DNA of 64,000 nt, taken from positions 47,515 through 111,514 of the forward strand of contig JAFXCH010000058.1 in the NCBI GenBank assembly GCA_017516485.1, in the 5' to 3' direction. The notes below the pieces were generated by a model, which was not told the origin of the DNA, ran no database searches, and worked only from the letters and a program-made list of their open reading frames with translations. The DNA comes from Clostridia bacterium. Lineage in GTDB: Bacteria > Bacillota > Clostridia > Oscillospirales > Acutalibacteraceae. Below are positions 19,301 through 26,687 of this stretch, piece after piece; within the stretch, counting starts at the first letter, position 1; each line of letters opens with the position of its first letter. A program made the position numbers and the translations under genes.

Positions 19301-20136
19301 TTTGTACCGATTGTACCCATATCCATAAGGGTGATGTTCTTAGGTGTACGACCTGCATATACGTCGTCGCGTACGGCAAGGTATTCATTCCATGCAGCCT
19401 CGATAACCTTTGCCATCTTGCCGTCCTCAAAGCTGACATTCTCAAGCTGGGTGAGGAAAGTTGTGTGACGGCAGTGGTCAGACCAGTATGTGTCGATAAC
19501 CTTAAGCTCTGTGATGCTGGGATCACGCTGCTCGTCATTTTTGAAATAGTCACGGCAGAAGCAGAGGTCAGCAACAGTCATCGCAAAACCGATTGACTTG
19601 TGGTATGCGGCAACCTCATCGTCGCTCCAGTTGATAAAGCCTTCAACACGCTGAATATCTGCAGGAATTTCGGCAACAATATTAAGGTCTGCGGGTTTAT
19701 CCATAGAAGCCTCGCGTGACTCAACAGGGTTGATGAGATAGGACTTTATTGTGTTATATTCGTCGTCGGAAAGATTACCCTCGAAGATATATACCTTTGC
19801 ACTTGCAACTGCAGGCTGCTCTTCACAGGTAAGAAGAGCTATACACTGAGAAGCGGAGTCTGCACGCTGATCATACTGACCGGGCAGATACTCGCTTGCA
19901 AGCACACGGCAGCCCTCGGGAATAACAAGCTCTTTACAGATTGTGTCTGCATTCGGCTCGGAGAGTACAACAGTGCAGGCTCTGTCAAATTGCTCGGAGG
20001 TAAGACCCTGTACATCGTAACGGTTGATAAGGCGCACCTTCTCAAGCGAAGCGATACCGAGTGTTGAGCGGATATCGGAAAGGACACCCTTAGCCTCGAC
20101 ATCAAAGCCGTCTCTCTTCTCGACGAAAATTCTCAT
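16396..20136 (-). CDS. purL: Phosphoribosylformylglycinamidine synthase, single-chain (PurL with glutaminase)
   Basis: 1246 residues from ATG 20136 (an in-frame ATG at 20160 is also possible; neither has a strong ribosome site). It makes FGAM from FGAR, glutamine and ATP in purine synthesis. The synthase half has YWSDHCRHTTF, NETHNHPTEIEPFGGA and GAGGVCVAIGEL. The C-terminal class I glutaminase domain has PGTNCE, LPGGFSGGD, the nucleophile in LGICNGFQ (about Cys1087) and SHGEGRF. This is the large one-chain form also seen in some Clostridia, instead of split PurL/PurQ/PurS. No other pur genes are adjacent. Confidence 0.97.
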   Translation of the reverse strand: MRIFVEKRDGFDVEAKGVLSDIRSTLGIASLEKVRLINRYDVQGLTSEQFDRACTVVLSEPNADTICKELVIPEGCRVLASEYLPGQYDQRADSASQCIALLTCEEQPAVASAKVYIFEGNLSDDEYNTIKSYLINPVESREASMDKPADLNIVAEIPADIQRVEGFINWSDDEVAAYHKSIGFAMTVADLCFCRDYFKNDEQRDPSITELKVIDTYWSDHCRHTTFLTQLENVSFEDGKMAKVIEAAWNEYLAVRDDVYAGRTPKNITLMDMGTIGTKALKKAGEVNDLDESEEINACSIEVTIDVDGKDEQWLVQFKNETHNHPTEIEPFGGAATCLGGAIRDPLSGRAYVYQAMRVTGSGDPTAAFEDTLEGKLPQRKITIGAAAGYSSYGNQIGLATGQVVELYDEGYKAKRMEIGAVVGASPKENVRRETPAPGDCIVLLGGRTGRDGCGGATGSSKAHNTESIETCGAEVQKGNPPTERKLQRLFRNPEAAKLIRRCNDFGAGGVCVAIGELADGLKIELDKVTKKYDGLDGTELAISESQERMAVVLDTADVDKFVELAGTENLEATVVAKVTEEARLVMYWRGDNIVNLSRAFLNTNGVTQKATAVITSPDADKNYRELVPCVLSDKEGIEALKANLGRLEVCSQIGLSERFDASIGAATVNMPFAGKTQLTPEEAMTAKVPVPGGKTDAATAMSYGFIPALSRWSPFHAAAYAVTESLAKLAVTGADPFKARLTFQEYFERLNTVPERWGKPAAALLGALTAQLKYRTPSIGGKDSMSGSFNDLDVPPTLVSFAVSMTKASKVASAAFKSAGNKVYLAELPVDSDTLLPDWDKAKALIADVYKAVSEGTILSASVVKEGGAAACVCKMAFGNMFGFDFADGLTKREMYAPLVGSFVIECAGDAPVAAKLLGTVSDSGEFTLAGEKVATADLVSAWTAKLEGVFPTDAVSPTGGNNVALFTERNTKAPAIKAAKPKVIIPVFPGTNCEFDTARAFENAGAEAEILVIKNLTASDIEQSMEAFVKAINASQIIMLPGGFSGGDEPDGSGKFIATALKNPRVKEAVTALLEQRDGLMLGICNGFQALIKTGLVPYGKIVDTAPDAPTLTFNNIGRHVSHMAYTRVTSVKSPWFSMCEAGDIHAVPISHGEGRFVADEAHLQQLIANGQIATQYVDLSGNVADAMPYNPNGSVLAIEGITSPDGRVLGKMAHSERKGDNLYKNVPYNKDQKIFESGVKYFK

Positions 20137-20197
20137 AACTTCTTTCACGTTTATCACCATACCATTCCATAATAATTTTTATAAAATATTTCAAGAT

Positions 20198-20203
20198 ATT
20201 ATA
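20198..20203 (-). promoter_or_regulatory. Probable -10 box of purL
   Basis: A TATAAT hexamer on the minus strand about 62 bases from the purL start, in an A/T-rich stretch. No good -35 box lies at the usual distance, and no purine riboswitch was recognised between it and the gene. Confidence 0.4.
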
Positions 20204-20330
20204 ACACAAAAAAATCAAATAATAAATAGGGAATTTGCATCATAGCGTAGTTTTTCGTAAAAAAGCATGCACGGATTTTGTGAATTTCTACAAAATGCCA
20301 AAGCTGTACCACAAAATATGCATATCATCC

Positions 20331-20359
20331 TTTACAAATCCACAATACAGTGATATAAT
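20331..20359 (+). promoter_or_regulatory. Promoter ahead of murA, upstream of a Family A element
   Basis: TTTACA (20331-20336), 17-base spacer, TATAAT (20354-20359). Transcription from about 20366 would make a leader of some 370 bases that includes all of the Family A element at 20402-20658 before the murA start. Confidence 0.75.
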
Positions 20360-20401
20360 ACAACAGTTAATTGTGTAATTATGTACTTTTCTGCTCGTGA
20401 C

Positions 20402-20658
20402 AATGAATTGACAAGTCAATTCAAATTATGTTGCAACGCAACAATTCACGGAGCGTCAAGCGAGAAATCATGGCGAAGCCAAATCATTAAAGCATAAAGG
20501 CAATGACTCTGACTTTCCTCGGTGCAATTAACTTTATTGTGTGCATCAGCTTTACCGAGGTATTGAAAGTATGATTTGCCTTATGGCATGATTTGATTTC
20601 TCCGAAATCATGATTTGCAAAATATATTTTGCATGATTTGCGTTTTTCAAAACGCATT
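20402..20658. repeat. Family A nested-palindrome element, copy 6 (in the murA leader)
   Basis: Full-length copy with one extra hairpin (GTTGCAACGCAAC) after the terminal TGAATTGACAAGTCAATTCA. One core lies at about 20490-20570, then CATGATTT-spaced hairpins GCCTTATGGC, GATTTCTCCGAAATC, GCAAAATATATTTTGC and GCGTTTTTCAAAACGC. It lies between the promoter at 20331 and murA, so it should be part of the messenger. Confidence 0.88.
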
Positions 20659-20735
20659 TTAAACTATGTATATTTCTGCCTGTTAAGGGCCTCGTTTATA
20701 AAAAATTCAGGAAGAAGGGAGCGAACAGAAAGCAG

Positions 20736-22028
20736 ATGGAAAAACTTATCATCAACGGCGGCACTCCGCTTAAGGGTGAAGTAGAAATCAGCGGCGCAAA
20801 AAACGCAGTAGTTGCAATTCTGCCTGCAACAATTCTCGCAAGAGATGTCTGCAGAATTGAGAACATACCCGATATCAGCGACGTTTCCATAATGCTCAAA
20901 ATCCTTACCCAGCTCGGTGCTACGGTAAAGATGATTAACCGCACCACATACGAAATCGACACCAGAGGTGTTAATTCATATACCGTACCCAACGAACACA
21001 CCAAGCACCTTCGTGCTTCATACTATATGCTCGGTGCTCTTCTCGGCAGATTCGGCAAGGCAAAGGTTTCAATGCCCGGCGGCTGTTGGTTCGGTGTTCG
21101 CCCGATTGACCTTCACCTTCGCGGCTTCGAACTGCTCGGTGCAGACGTTTCTATCGACAACGCAATGGTAAACGCAGAGGCTGAAAATCTTGTCGGTTCC
21201 GTTGTTTATATGGATACCGTATCAGTCGGTGCAACGGTTAATGTTATGCTTGCCGCTGCAAGAGCCAAGGGCAAAACAATAATCGAAAACGCCGCACGTG
21301 AGCCTCATATTGTTGACCTTGCAAACTTCCTCAATTCAATGGGTGCCGACATCAGAGGTGCCGGTACAGATACAATCAAAATCTACGGTGTGGACGAGCT
21401 TCACGGCTGCACATATTCCATCATTCCCGACCAGATTGAGGCAGGCACATATATGGTTGCCGCCGCAGCTACCAAGGGCGATGTTGTTATCAAAAACGTT
21501 ATACCCAAGCACCTTGAATCAATCACAAAGAAGCTTCTTGACTGCGGTGTCGAGGTTGAAGAATTTGACGAGGCTGTACGCGTAAGCTGTGCAGGCAGAC
21601 CGCTCAAATGCAACGTCAAGACTATGCCTCATCCCGGTTTTCCGACAGATATGCAGCCCCAGATGACTGTACTTCTCGCACTTGCAGACGGTACAAGTAT
21701 CGTATCCGAAAGCGTATGGGACAACCGCTTCCGTTATGTTGACCAGCTGCTCCGTATGGGTGCCAACATCAATGTTGAGGGCAAAGTTGCAATCGTGCAG
21801 GGTGTTGAAAAGCTCAACGGCGCACCCGTAGGTGCAGACGACCTTCGTGCAGGTGCAGCAATGCTTATTGCAGCTTTTGCGGCTGAGGGTCAGTCCGAAA
21901 TCGAAAACCTTTCCCACATCGACAGAGGTTACGAAAACTTCGTTGAAAAATTCAGAAATCTCGGTGCGGATATTCAGCGTGTCGAATTCCCCGACCCCGA
22001 AGAAACCGCAACCGAAAACGCAGGTTAA
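20736..22028 (+). CDS. murA: UDP-N-acetylglucosamine 1-carboxyvinyltransferase
   Basis: 430 residues, standard MurA length; first committed step of peptidoglycan synthesis (enolpyruvyl transfer from PEP to UDP-GlcNAc). The N-terminus shows GEVEISGAKNA (Lys22, Asn23) and the catalytic loop MPGGCWFGVRPID with Cys117, so the fosfomycin-target cysteine is present. The C-terminus has a short acidic extension. It is the first gene of a tight murA-walJ-rlmH run (3-base and 1-base gaps) and is driven by the promoter at 20331-20359 through a long leader with a repeat element. Confidence 0.97.
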   Translation: MEKLIINGGTPLKGEVEISGAKNAVVAILPATILARDVCRIENIPDISDVSIMLKILTQLGATVKMINRTTYEIDTRGVNSYTVPNEHTKHLRASYYMLGALLGRFGKAKVSMPGGCWFGVRPIDLHLRGFELLGADVSIDNAMVNAEAENLVGSVVYMDTVSVGATVNVMLAAARAKGKTIIENAAREPHIVDLANFLNSMGADIRGAGTDTIKIYGVDELHGCTYSIIPDQIEAGTYMVAAAATKGDVVIKNVIPKHLESITKKLLDCGVEVEEFDEAVRVSCAGRPLKCNVKTMPHPGFPTDMQPQMTVLLALADGTSIVSESVWDNRFRYVDQLLRMGANINVEGKVAIVQGVEKLNGAPVGADDLRAGAAMLIAAFAAEGQSEIENLSHIDRGYENFVEKFRNLGADIQRVEFPDPEETATENAG

Positions 22029-22031
22029 ATT

Positions 22032-22823
22032 ATGGCAAGATTCTGCTCACTTTTCTCATCCAGCAGCGGTAACTGCAACTATGCAGGCACCGCTGACGGC
22101 GGAATATTAATAGATGTCGGCGTTACGGCAAAACGTGCCGCCGAAACACTCGATTGCATCGGCGTTGACATTGGCAGCGTCGGCGCAATTTTTGTTACCC
22201 ACGAGCATACGGACCACATACAGGGTGTACGCGTGCTCGCTTCAAAACACAATATTCCCGTATACGCAAGCGCAGGCACACTTGAGGCACTTGCCGAAAA
22301 CGGCACGCTCAACGGAAAATTCCCTGCCCACGTTATTCCTGCAGAGGGTGTTGAGGTAAACGGTATGTTTATCCGCCCGTTTCACACTCCGCACGACAGC
22401 CGTGAGAGCCTGGGCTTCACGGTAGAAATGTCCGACGGCAACCGTCTTGCCCTCGCTACCGATATCGGCACAATAACCGACGAGGTGCTCAGCAATATCA
22501 CCTGCTGTCAGCTTGTAATGCTTGAGTCAAACCACGACGTGCGTATGCTTCAGAATAACCCAAACTATACATACGCACTCAAACGCCGCATACTCTCCGA
22601 CAGAGGTCACCTCTCAAACGAAATGTGTGCAAAAACTGCCGCCGACCTTATAGAGAGCGGCACTACAAGACTTATACTCGGCCACCTGAGCAAAGAAAAC
22701 AATATGCCCGAGCTTGCTTACCAGAGCACCTACAGCGCACTGTGTGCAAAAGGTATGGAGGAAGGCAACGACTACATTCTGCGAGTAGCAGGTACGGGCA
22801 CACCGAAAATGATGGTGTTTTAA
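22032..22823 (+). CDS. walJ: MBL-fold metallohydrolase, WalJ/YycJ type
   Basis: 263 residues. The metallo-beta-lactamase fold shows the metal motif THEHTDH (His57, His59, Asp61, His62), the start FCSLFSSSSGNC typical of YycJ/WalJ, and later His residues (PFHTPHDSRESLGF, ILGHLSKENN). WalJ proteins are 5'-to-3' double-strand DNA exonucleases linked to the WalKR system in Bacillus; here no walKR is next door. Instead it sits between murA and rlmH, and rlmH adjacency is typical of the family in Firmicutes. Confidence 0.9.
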   Translation: MARFCSLFSSSSGNCNYAGTADGGILIDVGVTAKRAAETLDCIGVDIGSVGAIFVTHEHTDHIQGVRVLASKHNIPVYASAGTLEALAENGTLNGKFPAHVIPAEGVEVNGMFIRPFHTPHDSRESLGFTVEMSDGNRLALATDIGTITDEVLSNITCCQLVMLESNHDVRMLQNNPNYTYALKRRILSDRGHLSNEMCAKTAADLIESGTTRLILGHLSKENNMPELAYQSTYSALCAKGMEEGNDYILRVAGTGTPKMMVF

Positions 22824-22824
22824 T

Positions 22825-23304
22825 ATGAATGTTACAGTTATATGTTTAGGTAAACTTAAAGAAGATTATCTGCGTGCAGCCTGTGCGGAATACACCAAAA
22901 GACTCGGTGCATTCTGCAAGGCAGATATTGTTGAGCTCAATCCCGTGCGTCTGCCCGACAATCCGTCACAGGCACAGATTGACTGTGCACTTGAGGAAGA
23001 GGCAAAAATGATTGCCGCAAAAATCCCGAAAGGTGCCGCCTGCTTTGCTATGTGCATTGAAGGAAAGCAATATTCCTCTCCCGAATTCAGTACGCTTATG
23101 CACTCTGCCGCTGTTGACGGCGGTGCAAACGTTGTGTTCATAATCGGCTCTTCATACGGACTGAGCGAGAATATCAAAAGGCAGTGCCGTGTAAGGCTCT
23201 CGATGTCGAAAATGACATTCCCTCATCAGCTTGCAAGAGTAATGCTGCTTGAGCAGATTTACCGTGCATTCCAGATTGAAAACGGCGGAAAATATCATAA
23301 GTGA
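22825..23304 (+). CDS. rlmH: 23S rRNA (pseudouridine-1915 N3) methyltransferase
   Basis: 159 residues, the exact family length. RlmH uses SAM to methylate pseudouridine 1915 in helix 69 of 23S rRNA. Visible: MNVTVICLGKLKEDYLRAAC at the start, the SPOUT knot region with FIIGSSYGLSE, and LSMSKMTFPHQLARVMLLEQ at the end. Last gene of the murA-walJ-rlmH unit; a Family A element with an intact terminator-like core follows 17 bases later. Confidence 0.97.
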   Translation: MNVTVICLGKLKEDYLRAACAEYTKRLGAFCKADIVELNPVRLPDNPSQAQIDCALEEEAKMIAAKIPKGAACFAMCIEGKQYSSPEFSTLMHSAAVDGGANVVFIIGSSYGLSENIKRQCRVRLSMSKMTFPHQLARVMLLEQIYRAFQIENGGKYHK

Positions 23305-23321
23305 AGTTGAGCTATGCATAT

Positions 23322-23580
23322 AATGAATTGGTTTTAATCAATTCAAATCATTGAGCGTCAAGCGAAAAATCATGGCGTTTACGCCAAATCATGCGACAGC
23401 AAATCATAAAAAAACAAAGACAATGGCAGTTGTTTTCTTGTGCCATTGTCTTTATTTTGTGCATCAATTTAATTAAGATATTAATAATATGATTTGCCTT
23501 AAAAGGCATGATTTGATTTCTTTGAAATCATGATTTGCAAAATAAATTTTGCATGATTTGTGTTTTTTCAAAACGCATTA
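23322..23580. repeat. Family A nested-palindrome element, copy 7 (intact terminator-like core)
   Basis: Full-length copy. Here the core forms a perfect 13-base stem: AAAGACAATGGCA and TGCCATTGTCTTT (about 23417-23454), followed by TATTTTG on the plus strand and preceded by A-rich sequence for the minus strand. It directly follows rlmH, so it is well placed as a terminator. The arms carry the usual AAATCATG and CATGATTT spacers. Confidence 0.9.
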
Positions 23581-23628
23581 ATTATTCCGTCAAGCCACAC
23601 TTCCTCAATAGACAATGAATTGATTTAT

Positions 23629-23656
23629 AAAATGACAACCTTCGGGTTGTCATTTT
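23629..23656. terminator. Hairpin with A and T flanks, possible bidirectional terminator
   Basis: AAAATGACAACC, loop TTCG, GGTTGTCATTTT: a perfect 12-base stem with a UUCG tetraloop. It is preceded by a remnant of the Family A end (AATGAATTGATTTAT at about 23615). No T run beyond the stem, so it may instead be another mini-hairpin module. Confidence 0.5.
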
Positions 23657-23803
23657 AAATTCGGAATAATATTTGTTTAAATTACCAAAATCCATATAAA
23701 TATAAATAAATCGGAAATTTTTCTGTAAATGTCTTTTATTTTTTGAAATTATATGATATACTTTTCCAAACAGTGTTATAAACTGAAAGGAGTTTTCACT
23801 AAT

Positions 23804-24769
23804 ATGAAATCCACAACTATTAAAATTCTCGCTCTCCTGCTCACAGTATGTGCAGTACTCGGTGTTGCTTCATGCTCAATGTTTGAAAGTGAAGAACCGA
23901 CTACAGAACCCAGATCCGAATCAGCAGTTAAGTTCGATACTCTTAATTCCAACGACGCTATTCTTGAGTATGTCAACTCTCTTTTAGCTCAGGTAAATTC
24001 CGACGACATAAAGGCTACTGTCTCCTATTCATCCGATTACGATCCCAAGAACTTCGAGTGTGAAAACGATACATTTGCAAAGGCTCTTCCCACACTTGCA
24101 AAGCTTATGAAGGATGGCTTCAATTCAAAGCTCGGTACAGAGGATGACGAACTTAAGGAAGGCGAGTCTTTCGCACACCTTCTTCCCGTAAAGGGCACAA
24201 AAAATCCCCTTGTTCTCAAGAAGGAAGATATCGCTCTCTACCATGCAAAAGACGGTGAAGAGGCAATCTATGACGACGGCCACACAATGATCTTCCTCAA
24301 CGAAGAGGCATCCAGCCGTTACGAAGAAGCTTCCAGCAGAGATGCTGCTGCAATGAAGGAAGACCCCGAAGCAACAACAGAGTATGTTGAGCTTGACGAG
24401 GACGTACGTAAGATCAGAGTAGTTCTTAAGGACGAAGTTAACCCCCAGAAGGGTGCAAACCTCTTCGGCGAGATTTACGATATCCCCGACAGAAGCAAGA
24501 TCAAGGCTGAGATGGATAAGCTCGCTAACTATGTAACATACGACGGCACATATAAGGCTACATATACAGGCTGCGAAATTTACATGGAAGTTGACAGAGT
24601 TACAAACAACGTCCTCAAGATTGAATTCCGCCGCAATATCGAGGTTGAAGTTCAGGTTACAGGTAACCCTGCTAACGAGACATTCAAGAACCTCGGCACA
24701 ACAGCACTCAAGTTTGTTGTAAACGGTGCAGACGTATACGAGTTCACATATCCCGAAGCAGCAAAATAA
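23804..24769 (+). CDS. Secreted lipoprotein of unknown function
   Basis: 321 residues from ATG 23804, which has AAAGGAG upstream; the frame opens at 23753 but without a ribosome site. Lipoprotein signal: MKSTTIK, hydrophobic core, then GVASC with Cys24. A short acidic linker and a folded domain of about 280 residues follow; I recognise no family. An imperfect repeat SSRYEEASSRDAA lies about midway. Codon use is rich in highly preferred codons (CTC, AAG, GTA), suggesting good expression. ppa follows 34 bases after the stop. Confidence 0.8.
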   Translation: MKSTTIKILALLLTVCAVLGVASCSMFESEEPTTEPRSESAVKFDTLNSNDAILEYVNSLLAQVNSDDIKATVSYSSDYDPKNFECENDTFAKALPTLAKLMKDGFNSKLGTEDDELKEGESFAHLLPVKGTKNPLVLKKEDIALYHAKDGEEAIYDDGHTMIFLNEEASSRYEEASSRDAAAMKEDPEATTEYVELDEDVRKIRVVLKDEVNPQKGANLFGEIYDIPDRSKIKAEMDKLANYVTYDGTYKATYTGCEIYMEVDRVTNNVLKIEFRRNIEVEVQVTGNPANETFKNLGTTALKFVVNGADVYEFTYPEAAK

Positions 24770-24803
24770 TTATCTGACAATTCAACCGAAAGGTTCGTTA
24801 CAA

Positions 24804-25346
24804 ATGAATCCCAACATCCTACACGATATCGACCCCAAGCGTATTACCCCGACAGATTTTGTAGCAGTAATCGAAATCCCGAAGGGCAGCAGAAACAAGT
24901 ATGAGCTTGATAAAGAAACCGGCCTGCTTTCGCTTGACCGTATTCTTTATACTTCTACTCACTACCCTGCAAACTACGGCTTTATTCCGCGCACTTATGC
25001 TGACGACGGCGACCCGCTTGACGTTGTGGTTGTCTGTGCCGAGAATATTCACCCGATGACTCTTGTCAGGTGCTATCCCATAGGCGTTATTAAAATGATT
25101 GATAACGACAGGGCAGACGAAAAGATTATTGCAATTCCTTTCTCTGACCCCAACTACAACGGCTATCGCAGTATATTTAACCTGCCCCGCCACATTTACG
25201 ACGAAATGTCCCACTTCTTTGCTGTGTATAAAGCACTTGAGAAGAAGGACACCGCAGTAGATGAGGTTATGGACGAGCAGGAGGCAATTTCGGTAATCGA
25301 AAAAGCAATCGCCGCATATAACGAAACCTTCTGTAAAGAAGAATAA
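24804..25346 (+). CDS. ppa: Soluble inorganic pyrophosphatase (family I)
   Basis: 180 residues from ATG 24804; the frame is open further upstream but overlaps the lipoprotein gene. It hydrolyses pyrophosphate to drive biosynthesis. Visible: IEIPKGSRNKYELDKETG, YPANYGFIPRTYADDGDPLD with the Asp-rich metal signature DGDPLD, and PNYNGY near the C-terminal third. Mg2+-dependent family I, not the Mn2+ family II common in other Firmicutes. It may share the lipoprotein transcript; a terminator follows at once. Confidence 0.95.
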   Translation: MNPNILHDIDPKRITPTDFVAVIEIPKGSRNKYELDKETGLLSLDRILYTSTHYPANYGFIPRTYADDGDPLDVVVVCAENIHPMTLVRCYPIGVIKMIDNDRADEKIIAIPFSDPNYNGYRSIFNLPRHIYDEMSHFFAVYKALEKKDTAVDEVMDEQEAISVIEKAIAAYNETFCKEE

Positions 25347-25352
25347 GAAATT

Positions 25353-25388
25353 AAATCCGGACGTCCGAAAAGGATGCCCGGATTTTTT
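25353..25388 (+). terminator. Rho-independent terminator after ppa
   Basis: AAATCCGG-CGTCC stem with loop GAAAA and its partner GGATG-CCGGATTTTTT ending in six T, seven bases after the ppa stop. Confidence 0.85.
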
Positions 25389-25432
25389 ATTCATTAATGA
25401 GATAATGTATAAGAGATATTGTAAAACCGTAG

Positions 25433-25500
25433 GGGCGGCCATTGACCGTCCTTAATTTTTTCACTGCGGCAGAGGCAAGCCTCTGCCCTACAGTGCATGT
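25433..25500. repeat. Short interspersed GC-rich repeat
   Basis: GTAGGGGCGGCCATTGACCGTCC followed by a perfect hairpin GGCAGAGGC, loop AA, GCCTCTGCC, then CTACAG. A related fragment (GGAGGACGTGAAAGCCCTCCCCTACG) occurs at about 31201-31226. Repeats with GTAGGGGCGG-type starts are, to my knowledge, common between genes of gut Clostridia. Confidence 0.55.
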
Positions 25501-25585
25501 TTGTTTTTTGTGGCGCTGTAATAAAAAGATAGTAGCTCTTGATTACCACTGAATCGTTTTATCTGCACTTTACAGTAGTCTTGCG

Positions 25586-25697
25586 AAAAAATAGTGGCAG
25601 TCGATTTCCTCGGTGCTACAGACTTTCCTATGCACATCGATTTGATGAGGTATTAAAAAGACAGTGGCACAAACTTTTCTCGTGCCATTGTCTTTAC
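25586..25697. repeat. Solo Family A core (two units), one a terminator for the XRE gene
   Basis: A degenerate core unit (25586-25655, with CCTCGGTGCTACAGACTTTCC and CATCGATTTGATGAGG) is followed by a good hairpin AAAGACAGTGGCAC / GTGCCATTGTCTTT (25657-25694). On the minus strand the hairpin is followed by TTTTTAAT, directly downstream of the XRE gene stop at 25704, so it works as its terminator. No AAATCATG arms are present. Confidence 0.8.
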
Positions 25698-25703
25698 TTT
25701 TTA

Positions 25704-25985
25704 TCAATTTTGTTTTTTGACGTTGAGTAATGCGTCAGGAATAACCGATGCCCTTATCAGCTCTGCCGGGTCAACCTCCAACGCTTTCGATATATTCAAC
25801 AACACTTCAATCGTGAAGTTATGAGCAAGACCGGGTGCCTCAATAGAACTCAATTGAGAACGGCTGATATTTGCCTTTTCAGCCAAAGTTTCCTGTGACA
25901 TACCGCGCATTCTTCTGAGAGTAGCTATTGTAATTCCAATTTGTATGAGCTTATCACGATTTTCAAAACTGATACTCTTACCCAT
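25704..25985 (-). CDS. Small XRE-family helix-turn-helix regulator
   Basis: 93 residues from an ATG with TAGGAG at good spacing. The HTH_3 domain (about 12-70) reads ATLRRMRGMSQETLAEKANISRSQLSSIE, the standard recognition helix of Cro/C1-type regulators, followed by LLNISKALEVDPAELI. No sensor domain. It is divergent from the SLOG-domain gene at 26126 with a 140-base shared promoter region, so it may repress that gene and itself. This is inference from layout. Confidence 0.88.
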   Translation of the reverse strand: MGKSISFENRDKLIQIGITIATLRRMRGMSQETLAEKANISRSQLSSIEAPGLAHNFTIEVLLNISKALEVDPAELIRASVIPDALLNVKKQN

Positions 25986-26060
25986 AACAATCTCCTAAGT
26001 AAAATTCATACTTTAATTATATTATGAGCAGAAATATTTTCAGTATATATAAATATGCAA

Positions 26061-26089
26061 TTGACTGTTTCAGTGAGCAATAGTATAAT
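26061..26089 (+). promoter_or_regulatory. Promoter of the SLOG-domain gene
   Basis: TTGACT (26061-26066), 17-base spacer, TATAAT (26084-26089), about 37 bases before the ATG. A TATAAT for the divergent XRE gene is present on the minus strand near 26019-26024, with a weak -35. Confidence 0.75.
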
Positions 26090-26125
26090 TAAATTGACAT
26101 TTGATAAAGCAGGAGAGCTTGTTAT

Positions 26126-26608
26126 ATGGAATTTAAGATATACACCGTCAGCTTTTTTGGACACAGATTTATTGAAGTAAATAAACAAGCTGAAATTGAA
26201 AAGGAGCTAGACAAACTGATAACGGATTTAATAAGCCAAAATAAATATGTTGAATTTCTTGTCGGTTACGGGGGCGACTTTAACACTTTGGTTTCTTCGT
26301 CAATAAGACGAACATCAAAAAACTGCTATGAATACAACTTTACTCATATTCTCATTTTGCCATATATGAGGGCAGTGTATAAGAACAATATCGAATCATT
26401 TATGAATTTCTATGACGAGATAGAGATATGCGAAGAATCGTCTGCAGTTCACCCTAAAAGAGCCATAGAGGTATGCAATAAAAATATAGTCATGCGCTCA
26501 GACCTTGCGATATTTTTTATCGACAGAAAACAAGGCGGAGCATATAATACATATAAATATGCTCAAAAGAAAAATATAAAAACAATCAACCTCGGCGCTT
26601 TAATATAG
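26126..26608 (+). CDS. Small SLOG/DUF1273-like Rossmann protein
   Basis: 160 residues, AGGAGAG ribosome site. Visible: VSFFGHRFIE at the N-terminus, FLVGYGGDFNTLVSSSIRR, an ILILPYM strand, VMRSDLAIFFIDRKQGGAYNTYKYAQKK and a final strand KTINLGA. The GHR, GxGGDF and GGAYNT loops fit the SLOG superfamily (Rossmann-like proteins that bind nucleotides or nucleotide-derived signals). Full-length, no effector domain fused. The gene is clearly more A/T-rich than its neighbours (many ATA, AAA, AAT codons), suggesting transfer. Partner: the divergent XRE gene. Function is not known. Confidence 0.75.
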   Translation: MEFKIYTVSFFGHRFIEVNKQAEIEKELDKLITDLISQNKYVEFLVGYGGDFNTLVSSSIRRTSKNCYEYNFTHILILPYMRAVYKNNIESFMNFYDEIEICEESSAVHPKRAIEVCNKNIVMRSDLAIFFIDRKQGGAYNTYKYAQKKNIKTINLGALI

Positions 26609-26611
26609 AAT

Positions 26612-26687
26612 AAAACAAAAAGACAGTGGCACTGACTTTCCTCGGTGCCATTGTCTTTACTCTGTGTATCGATTTTATTAAGGCATC
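26612..26687. repeat. Solo Family A core acting as terminator of malic enzyme gene
   Basis: AAAAAGACAGTGGCAC, loop, GTGCCATTGTCTTTAC (26616-26661) forms a strong stem; on the minus strand it is followed by TTTTTGTTTTATT. It lies just beyond the stop of the minus-strand malic enzyme gene and 4 bases from the stop of the SLOG gene. The trailing GTATCGATTTTATTAAGGCAT is the usual tail of the core. Confidence 0.82.

Noticed and set aside
20137-20330. Purine riboswitch ahead of purL
   Set aside because: The conserved three-way-junction sequence words of that riboswitch were not found in the leader.
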